59,999 nucleotides of DNA from Chitinophaga pinensis (GTDB lineage Bacteria; Bacteroidota; Bacteroidia; AKYH767-A; OLB10): the NCBI GenBank assembly GCA_943332105.1, contig CALQOD010000004.1, forward strand, positions 1-59,999, read 5' to 3'. The notes under the pieces were generated by a model. That model was not told the DNA's origin. It made no database searches and worked only from the letters and a program-made list of their open reading frames with translations. Shown here one piece after another: positions 54,233-59,999 of this stretch. Each line of letters starts with the position of its first letter. Position 1 is the first letter of the stretch. The position numbers and the translations under genes are program-made.

Positions 54233-55042
54233 TTATTTCCAGGCTTTCACTATCAGCCCTGTTCCTGTTTTATGATTAAAAACAACATCACACCAGTTTA
54301 GTAAATAAGCGATAGGATAAGTAATTATATAGTAAACGGGAAGAACGACAAAAAACAATTTTGTTACAGCTAACATTAAAATTGGGTACTTCATCGATAA
54401 GCGCCAACTAATTTTGCCTGGGGTGCCGTATTGATACCTTGCTTCTACTTTTGAAAATCCTGCCGAAAGGAGCTTGTCTTCAATTTCTTTAATATTATAT
54501 CCATCACGAACATGCTCTTCAATGAATGACTCTTCGCCATCTCCATGCACATCTGATCCCCCTTGATCACTTGGGGTTGAAATTAAGAACATTCCTCCTG
54601 ATTTTAACGATGCATAAATATTTTTAAATACTTGCCCATCTTCAAGAATATGTTCCATTACATCAACTGCTATAGCTAAATCGTATTTGTTTGGATGTTC
54701 GAATTGTGTTAAATCGCCAACAACAAATTTTACTTGGTTGCCAGAGCCAATAGCTTGAAAAAACTGATTACAATCTTCCACTTGTTCTTCTTTTACATCC
54801 ATAGCCAGAATTGTGGACTTTGGCAAGCGAGCATTAATCCAATAAGAATGTTGACCGTATCCTGCGCCGGCATCTAAAATTTGTGCATCTGCCGTTGCAT
54901 TTTTTTGCCATTGTTTAAGTTCTTTATGTACATGCCATGCGCGTAGCAGCAACAAATCCAATAAACGATAAAATGTCTTTCTTAAAAACGGCGTTTTATT
55001 AAATACATTTCCTAGGCTTCTTTTAATTGGATCGTATTGCAT
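54233..55042 (-). CDS. Class I SAM-dependent methyltransferase
   Basis: The product (269 residues from ATG 55042) has SAM motif I DAQILDAGAGYGQHSYWI, motif II TILAMDVKEEQVED, then VVGDLTQFEHPNKYDLAIAVDVMEHI (landmark in part) and a C-terminal hydrophobic segment near residues 225-250 that may attach it to the membrane. The Methyltransf_11/23 pattern is clear, but the substrate is unknown. A TATGTTTG box ends 3 bases before the chosen ATG, which argues against the in-frame ATG at 55063 and suggests a leaderless mRNA. The lolC/E-type gene follows 8 bases later. Confidence 0.85.
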   Translation of the reverse strand: MQYDPIKRSLGNVFNKTPFLRKTFYRLLDLLLLRAWHVHKELKQWQKNATADAQILDAGAGYGQHSYWINARLPKSTILAMDVKEEQVEDCNQFFQAIGSGNQVKFVVGDLTQFEHPNKYDLAIAVDVMEHILEDGQVFKNIYASLKSGGMFLISTPSDQGGSDVHGDGEESFIEEHVRDGYNIKEIEDKLLSAGFSKVEARYQYGTPGKISWRLSMKYPILMLAVTKLFFVVLPVYYIITYPIAYLLNWCDVVFNHKTGTGLIVKAWK

Positions 55043-55045
55043 AAT

Positions 55046-55053
55046 CAAACATA
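55046..55053 (-). promoter_or_regulatory. Putative -7 box (TATGTTTG), near-leaderless
   Basis: Full TAnnTTTG match on the minus strand ending 3 bases before ATG 55042, so transcription would start at or inside the start codon. No clear -33 element is seen, so the call stays moderate. Confidence 0.45.
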
Positions 55054-55140
55054 CTTTGTGCACACGAAGATAATTAATTTACATGAGGAATAATACCTTG
55101 ACTTGGGGTTCAAATAAATTAACTTATCTATCTTTAGGCG

Positions 55141-56967
55141 GTGAAAAATTACATTCGATTATTACGATTCATTAGGCCTTACAAAGGATTGGCTTTTTTG
55201 TCCGTTATTTTTAACCTAATGACTGTGTTCTTTTCCTTGTTTTCACTTACTATGATTATTCCTTTTTTGAATGTTTTGTTTAGTCAGAACAGGAGCTACT
55301 CATTAATGCCATGGACATTTAGTGCTAAAAGTTTATTAAACAACTTTAACTATTACCTTGGTAATTATATTATTGAACATGGCCAAATGAACGCATTAAT
55401 TTTTATCAGCATGTTGGTAGTAATTATGTTCTTTTTTAAAAACCTTACTCGATATTTAGGAATGTATTTTTTGGTGCCCATTAGAAATGGAGTAGTTAGA
55501 GACATTCGTCAGGATGTTTATCATAAAATATTAAGTCTGCCAATAGGTTACTTTACTGATGAGCGTAAAGGTGATTTAATGGCCCGAATGACAAATGATG
55601 TACAGGAGGTTGAATGGGGAATTATGAATTCTTTAGAAGCGGCATTTCGCGAACCTTTAAACATTATAGTTTTTTTAATTACCATGTTTACGATGAGTTC
55701 CGAACTTACAACATTCGTTTTGGTTTTATTACCTGTTGCAGGATTAATAATCGGACGCATTGGTAAAAGTTTAAAAAAGAAATCGGTGCAGGCTCAGGAA
55801 AAAATGGGCGAGTTATTAAGCAATATTGAAGAAACTTTGGGCGGATTAAGAATTATCCATGCTTTTACTGCAGAAAAACTCTCTTCAAAAAAGTTTGGCA
55901 AACTAAACAACCAACACTTTGGGTTGATGAATAAAATTGGTCGTCGTCGTGATTTGGCTTCCCCTGTGAGTGAGTTTTTAGGAACCCTCGTTATGACAGT
56001 TGTAATGTACTTTGGTGGAATATTGGTTTTAGGAAACAACTCTTCTCTGGAGCCAAGTGAATTCATCGCCTTCATTGCAATATTTTCACAAGTAATTACT
56101 CCAGCAAAAAGTTTAACAACGGCTTGGTATAATATTCAAAAGGGACTTGCTTCTTCTGAAAGGATTTATAAAATTTTAGATGCAGAAGTACTGATTAAAA
56201 ATCCTATTTCCCCTGTTGATGTTAAACCATTCTCTGATAAGATTTCTTTCAACGATGTTTCTTTTTCCTATACTAAGGAAGATGGAAAATCTGTTTTAAA
56301 AAATATCACATTAGAAATTCCAAAAGGAAAGACTATTGCATTGGTTGGACAATCAGGTAGTGGGAAAACCACCTTGGCGGATATGCTTCCACGTTATTAT
56401 GATGTCAATAAAGGCGCTATAACCATTGATGAAATAAATATTAAAGATTTACGCATTTCTGAACTAAGAGGATTAATGGGAATTGTTACCCAAGAATCTA
56501 TTTTATTTAATGATACAATATTTAACAATATTGCCTTCGGGATGGAGGGCGCAACAGAAGAAGAAATAATTGCTGCTGCAAAAATTGCAAACGCCAACGA
56601 TTTTATTTCTGCAATGAGCGAAGGATACCAAACTACAATTGGAGACAGAGGCGGTAAGCTAAGTGGTGGTCAGCGCCAACGATTAAGTATTGCTAGGGCT
56701 GTATTAAAGAATCCACCCATTTTAATTCTTGATGAAGCAACATCTGCTTTAGATACCGAATCAGAACGTCTTGTTCAGGAAGCATTGATTAACTTAATGA
56801 AACAAAGAACAACGCTGGTTATTGCACATCGATTATCAACAATTGTTCATGCTGATGAAATAATTGTTATGCAAAGCGGGGAAATTGTAGAGCGAGGTAC
56901 GCATCAGGAACTGCTAGACAAAAACGGTTATTACAAACGCTTGTTTGACTTACAAACCTTTTCATAG
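55141..56967 (+). CDS. MsbA-like ABC exporter (fused membrane and ATPase domains)
   Basis: The 608-residue half-transporter starts at GTG 55141. Six membrane helices (about residues 15-325) precede an ATPase domain with Walker A GQSGSGKTT (403-411), the signature LSGGQRQR (507-514) and Walker B ILILDEATSALD (Glu532 catalytic). The sequence and layout fit MsbA-type lipid or lipid-A flippases, but drug exporters look similar. It should work as a homodimer in the inner membrane. The EamA transporter gene follows after 6 bases. A TATCTTTA near-match box lies 9 bases or so upstream. Confidence 0.92.
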   Translation: MKNYIRLLRFIRPYKGLAFLSVIFNLMTVFFSLFSLTMIIPFLNVLFSQNRSYSLMPWTFSAKSLLNNFNYYLGNYIIEHGQMNALIFISMLVVIMFFFKNLTRYLGMYFLVPIRNGVVRDIRQDVYHKILSLPIGYFTDERKGDLMARMTNDVQEVEWGIMNSLEAAFREPLNIIVFLITMFTMSSELTTFVLVLLPVAGLIIGRIGKSLKKKSVQAQEKMGELLSNIEETLGGLRIIHAFTAEKLSSKKFGKLNNQHFGLMNKIGRRRDLASPVSEFLGTLVMTVVMYFGGILVLGNNSSLEPSEFIAFIAIFSQVITPAKSLTTAWYNIQKGLASSERIYKILDAEVLIKNPISPVDVKPFSDKISFNDVSFSYTKEDGKSVLKNITLEIPKGKTIALVGQSGSGKTTLADMLPRYYDVNKGAITIDEINIKDLRISELRGLMGIVTQESILFNDTIFNNIAFGMEGATEEEIIAAAKIANANDFISAMSEGYQTTIGDRGGKLSGGQRQRLSIARAVLKNPPILILDEATSALDTESERLVQEALINLMKQRTTLVIAHRLSTIVHADEIIVMQSGEIVERGTHQELLDKNGYYKRLFDLQTFS

Positions 56968-56973
56968 TTCGTT

Positions 56974-57867
56974 TTGCAAAACCGTAATCCATCTTTAGCA
57001 TTGTTGGCTTTATGTTTTCTTTGGGGAACAACATACCTTGCTATTAGAATAGGAGTAAAAACAATTCCTCCTTTTTTATTTTCAGGTATTCGATATGTTA
57101 TCTCTGGATTCGCCATTTTACTTTGGTTTTACTTTAAAAAAGATGTGGTTTGGCCTAATTTGCAAGAATTAAAAAGGATAATAGTTACTGGCCTATTTAT
57201 CTTTGTTGGAGGTAGTTTGTTTTTAGTATTAGCCGAGCAATCCGTAACAAGTGGCATGGCGGCTTTAGTCAATTCATCATTCCCAATATGGATTGTTTTA
57301 ATCACCAGGATATGGAATCCAGAAGAGCGCATATCTAGTTTATCAATTATCGGTATTTTGGTTGGCTTTATAGGACAATGGTTTATTTTTTATGAGCAAC
57401 TGTTTTTATTAAGCAATGGTGCCTATTTGCTTGGCTTTTTACTTTTGATAGTAGGATTAATTAACGGATCCTTAGGTACAGTTTACATGAAAAAGTTCCC
57501 AGTAAGAATTAATTCTGTTTTAAATGCGGGATTACAAATGATGATCTGTGGTTCTGTTACTACCGTTCTAGGTTTGATGATGGGCGAAGGGCGCAAAATT
57601 AACTTTGAGCCTACTGGCTGGTATGCTTTAATTTATCTTGTAATAGCGGGATCCATTATAGGATACAGTTTATTTGTATACGCTATGGATAGATTACCAG
57701 CGACAATAGTTTCTGTTTATGCTTATATAAATCCGATAGTTGCAATATGGCTCGGATTAGTAATATTAAAAGAACCTATTAGCACTAGAACACTAATAGC
57801 AATAGGCATAACCCTGGTTGGTGTTTTTATAGTTAATAGAGGGATGGTAAGGCAAAAGGCAAATTAA
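56974..57867 (+). CDS. EamA/DMT-family transporter
   Basis: The 297-residue product starts at a TTG and has ten hydrophobic helices in two repeats of five. Repeat one carries ALCFLWGTTYLAIRIGVKTI (landmark) and PPFLFSGIRYVISG; repeat two carries PVRINSVLNAGLQMM and LPATIVSVYAYINPIVAIWLG, all typical EamA (RhaT-like) signatures. These carriers export amino acids or other metabolites; the substrate is unknown. It follows the MsbA-like gene by 6 bases and its last 4 bases overlap the opposing crtZ-like gene. Confidence 0.92.
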   Translation: MQNRNPSLALLALCFLWGTTYLAIRIGVKTIPPFLFSGIRYVISGFAILLWFYFKKDVVWPNLQELKRIIVTGLFIFVGGSLFLVLAEQSVTSGMAALVNSSFPIWIVLITRIWNPEERISSLSIIGILVGFIGQWFIFYEQLFLLSNGAYLLGFLLLIVGLINGSLGTVYMKKFPVRINSVLNAGLQMMICGSVTTVLGLMMGEGRKINFEPTGWYALIYLVIAGSIIGYSLFVYAMDRLPATIVSVYAYINPIVAIWLGLVILKEPISTRTLIAIGITLVGVFIVNRGMVRQKAN

Positions 57868-58334
57868 CGATCCATTAAATTACCAGACTTCTTCGCTTCT
57901 AAAAAGTATTTAAAAGGCACTATCAACATTCCAAAACATTCGCCATGTTCTTTATTCAAATACTTATGATGAACCTTATGTGCCTTACGAATCGCTCTTA
58001 AATAAACATTGTTAGAGCGTTTAAATATACCAATGCGCTGATGAATAAAAATATCGTGGACTAAAAAATAAGCTAGTCCGTAAGCAGCAATACCAAATCC
58101 GATATACAGGGGGATATCTAAACCATTCCTTGCACCTAAAAAAATCAATATCATACTTGGAACAGCAAAAATCAGGAAAAAGGAATCGTTCTTTTCAAAA
58201 ATTCCTGGTTCTGTTTGATGATGGTCTTTGTGTAAAATCCATAAAACCCCGTGCATCACAAATTTATGTGTGAACCATGCTACAAATTCCATAATAAAAA
58301 AAGTAGCGAAGACGACAATCAGATTTTGATACAT
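57864..58334 (-). CDS. crtZ: Beta-carotene hydroxylase (CrtZ-like, sterol desaturase superfamily)
   Basis: The 156-residue diiron membrane enzyme carries all four His motifs: His23-x4-His28 (THKFVMHG), His35-x2-His38-His39 (HKDHH), His93-x4-His98 (HDIFIHQR) and His119-x2-His122-His123 (HKVHH). This spacing is that of bacterial CrtZ, which hydroxylates the ionone rings of beta-carotene to zeaxanthin. Four hydrophobic segments are present. The other carotenoid genes are not nearby. It is a single-gene unit; its 3' end overlaps the EamA gene by 4 bases. Confidence 0.92.
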   Translation of the reverse strand: MYQNLIVVFATFFIMEFVAWFTHKFVMHGVLWILHKDHHQTEPGIFEKNDSFFLIFAVPSMILIFLGARNGLDIPLYIGFGIAAYGLAYFLVHDIFIHQRIGIFKRSNNVYLRAIRKAHKVHHKYLNKEHGECFGMLIVPFKYFLEAKKSGNLMDR

Positions 58335-58449
58335 GACTTGTATAAATATTATTTATAAACAAAGTTCGCAAAATATTGTTTTAGTGTATTCTAAAAAGTA
58401 ATTTTATAACTTATTATTTTTTATAAGAAACTTATATCCGCTCATAAGC

Positions 58450-59247
58450 ATGAGATTTCTCGTTTTTATTTTATTTTTTATTGTATTAAGCTGTCAACAC
58501 GATAAGCCCTCTTTTAATGCTCCGCCAAAAGGCAATGCGCCTAGCTCTTCACTATTAAAATCTGATAGTATCATCGCAGAACAAGATACAGGGCTTATTA
58601 TTTATTTAACATTTGATGATGGCCCTTATAAAACAACTCCAAAAATTGTTTCTGTACTGGAAAAAGAAAATATCAAATCCAGTTTTTTTATAATTGGTGC
58701 ACAACGGGACCGCTCGCCACTTTTTGACAGTATTTATCGAAGAAATTTACAAAATCCAATGTTTCGGTTTTATAACCACTCCTATTCGCACGCCATCACT
58801 AAGGGGCGAATTAAAAAATACTATAAAAATCCAGAAAACGTTTTAGCGGATATTGAAAAAAATCGAGCATACATTCCTTCCACCTCTAAGATGATTAGAT
58901 TACCAGGGAAAACGATTTGGCGAACAGGCATTAGAAAAAGAAAAGATAAAATGACCGCTGGTTTATTAGATTTAATGGACGAAAAAAAAATCGATGATAG
59001 AATTATGGGGTGGGACTTTTCATGGAAAAAAGAAATGAGTAAAGATGTGAGTCGGGTAGACACCTTGATTACTAAAATCATAAAGAAATCAAAAAAGAAA
59101 AAACCATACAGTAACCATGTTGTAATTTTGACACATGACTACTTATATAACTCTAAAACAGCTTTAGAAAACTTGACTTATTTAATAGATCAATTGAAAA
59201 ACAAATATCACTGCTCGTTTAGATGGGCAGAAGAATATCCTAATTAG
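58450..59247 (+). CDS. Lipoprotein polysaccharide deacetylase (NodB/CE4 family)
   Basis: The 265-residue product has a lipoprotein signal with Cys at about residue 16 (IVLSCQH), then a Ser/Pro linker and a CE4 domain. Motifs visible are YLTFDDGPYK, NHSYSHAI (metal His pair), MIRLPGKTIW, MGWDFSW and VILTHDYL, so the enzyme looks active. It probably deacetylates a cell-wall or surface glycan from the periplasm. The basic segments KIIKKSKKKKP near residue 215 are unusual for the family. It is followed 25 bases later by the collagen-like lipoprotein gene. Confidence 0.9.
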   Translation: MRFLVFILFFIVLSCQHDKPSFNAPPKGNAPSSSLLKSDSIIAEQDTGLIIYLTFDDGPYKTTPKIVSVLEKENIKSSFFIIGAQRDRSPLFDSIYRRNLQNPMFRFYNHSYSHAITKGRIKKYYKNPENVLADIEKNRAYIPSTSKMIRLPGKTIWRTGIRKRKDKMTAGLLDLMDEKKIDDRIMGWDFSWKKEMSKDVSRVDTLITKIIKKSKKKKPYSNHVVILTHDYLYNSKTALENLTYLIDQLKNKYHCSFRWAEEYPN

Positions 59248-59272
59248 TTTTATATTTACAAGAATTAAAATT

Positions 59273-59785
59273 ATGAAAAAATTATTTATTTATTTCGCTG
59301 CATTACTTCTTATTTCTGCTTGTGGAAAAGATGGCGCTCCGGGTGCAACTGGCCCTCAAGGTCCTTCAGGCAATGTGAATGTACACTCATCAACATATGT
59401 AGTATCGTCGTCACAATGGCAAACAGCCGGTACTTCAGGTACTGACTATGAAAAATTTGTTGACCTAAGTGACCCATACATCTCGCAAGATATTTTAGAT
59501 AATGGCGCTGTTTTAGTTTATTGGATAACAAGTTCAGGAATTAATATTCAACTTCCCTATCAAAATGTTTTTCCTGCGGGAAGTGTTCCATTTATTTATC
59601 AACCCAGTGCTGCCGTTGGAACTGCGACTGTTGAGGCATACTACTCTGACTGGGGCTCTTTCAGCTTTAATGCAAGCAGTCAGATTAAGTTTAAAGTTGT
59701 AACCATCGATGGTTCTCTTCGCGTTACACATCCAGAAATAAACTGGAAAGACCCTCAATCGATTGTTACCGGTTTAAACCTTTAA
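59273..59785 (+). CDS. Small lipoprotein with short collagen-like repeat
   Basis: The 170-residue product has a lipoprotein signal (lipobox LLISAC, Cys at about residue 17). Directly after it come five G-x-y triplets, GKDGAPGATGPQGPSG. The rest (about 130 residues) is beta-rich, with SSQWQTAGTSGTDYEKFVDL, VLVYWITSSG and a C-terminal IKFKVVTIDGSLR strand. Similar lipoproteins with a collagen-like neck followed by a small beta domain are common in Bacteroidota, and their function is not known. It is probably surface-exposed. A terminator follows at 59797-59825. Confidence 0.8.
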   Translation: MKKLFIYFAALLLISACGKDGAPGATGPQGPSGNVNVHSSTYVVSSSQWQTAGTSGTDYEKFVDLSDPYISQDILDNGAVLVYWITSSGINIQLPYQNVFPAGSVPFIYQPSAAVGTATVEAYYSDWGSFSFNASSQIKFKVVTIDGSLRVTHPEINWKDPQSIVTGLNL

Positions 59786-59796
59786 TTATAAAAACA

Positions 59797-59825
59797 AAAT
59801 CCCGGGTATTAGACTCGGGATTTTT
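59797..59825. terminator. Bidirectional terminator between convergent genes
   Basis: Stem TCCCGGG/CTCGGGA (one G-U pair) with a 7-base loop TATTAGA, AAA on the left and five T on the right. It can stop the lipoprotein transcript and the minus-strand gene beyond it. It is a member of the recurrent TCCCG(A/G)G type. Confidence 0.85.
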
Positions 59826-59831
59826 CATTTC

Positions 59832-59999
59832 TTACTTTTTATTTAGTCGCATCAGTTCTTGATCCTCTTTGAAAAGTATAAGCTGTTCCTTTAGTTGCTT
59901 ATTTTGTTTTGTCGTTTTAATTTGAAAATGATTCGCGCTTTTTGCTTGTTGAACAAATTCGCCATATAGTTGCGGATTACATTGCACATCCGTTCTCCC
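59832..59999 (-). CDS. C-terminal part of a charged, helical protein (cut by window edge)
   Basis: Fifty-five codons and a TAA (59834-59832) are visible; the frame is open to the last base. The protein end reads FVQQAKSANHFQIKTTKQNK and then QLKEQLILFKEDQELMRLNKK, a Lys- and Glu-rich helix with heptad character. No domain can be named from this tail. It ends a few bases before the shared terminator, which supports a real gene. Confidence 0.55.
   Translation of the reverse strand, partial: GRTDVQCNPQLYGEFVQQAKSANHFQIKTTKQNKQLKEQLILFKEDQELMRLNKK

Noticed and set aside
55043..55063. Upstream ATG for the methyltransferase gene at 54233-55042
   Set aside because: It lies at or upstream of a TATGTTTG box; the downstream ATG fits better.

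Overview
The window looks like a chromosomal piece of an AT-rich Bacteroidota genome. The signs are outer-membrane beta-barrel and carboxypeptidase-regulatory domains, two secreted proteins with C-terminal type IX secretion (T9SS) sorting domains, an S46 dipeptidyl-peptidase, an SDR-type threonine dehydrogenase, DUF2723 and DUF3127 proteins, an atpBEFHAG operon without atpD/atpC, and repeated matches to the Bacteroidota promoter box TAnnTTTG, twice with TTG/TTTG exactly 19 bp upstream. I cannot place it below phylum. I found no rRNA, tRNA, CRISPR array, insertion sequence, prophage or plasmid gene, and genes are tightly packed.

Layout. 1-144: start of a membrane protein that runs off the left edge. 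378-3015 (minus): operon rplM-rpsI-rpsB-tsf with a mapped promoter, a terminator and a strong hairpin between rpsB and tsf. 3320-11255: glycan region with a methyltransferase, two GT2 enzymes, two polytopic GT-C-like proteins (one carrying a C-terminal beta-trefoil), a membrane-anchored GH5-like hydrolase and a small lipoprotein. 11260-22119 (minus): a long run of close or overlapping genes (scoB, scoA, PBP1A, an outer-membrane receptor, an M28/glutaminyl-cyclase-like lipoprotein, cysS, tdh, a coiled-coil secreted protein, DUF502). 22222-33641: mostly plus strand, with a THUMP-like methyltransferase, polA, an acyl-CoA carboxylase beta subunit, a polysaccharide deacetylase and a DUF2723 protein; minus-strand MmcQ/YjbR, a small hypothetical and a lamin-tail T9SS protein are interspersed.

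33693-40774 (minus): a second T9SS protein and the F-type ATPase operon, with a mapped promoter before atpB and a hairpin after atpE. 40927-45569 (plus): a LutB-like protein that keeps ligands for only one of two iron-sulfur clusters, then panC, panD, a flippase-like membrane protein, a heptose-phosphate adenylyltransferase and a lipoprotein. 45568-50108 (minus): S46 peptidase, a DUF3127 protein with an SSB-like tip, and htpG. 50345-59999: S41 protease, the minus operon methyltransferase-lolC/E-deoC, an MsbA-like exporter, an EamA transporter, CrtZ, a second polysaccharide deacetylase, a collagen-like lipoprotein, and the end of a further minus-strand gene.

Most of the content is housekeeping plus cell envelope. 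The best candidates for something less described are the membrane glycosyltransferase-like protein fused to a three-repeat beta-trefoil, the DUF3127 protein ending like SSB, the one-cluster LutB-like protein, and two structured intergenic hairpins. I did not find a clear new multi-gene defence or mobile system.
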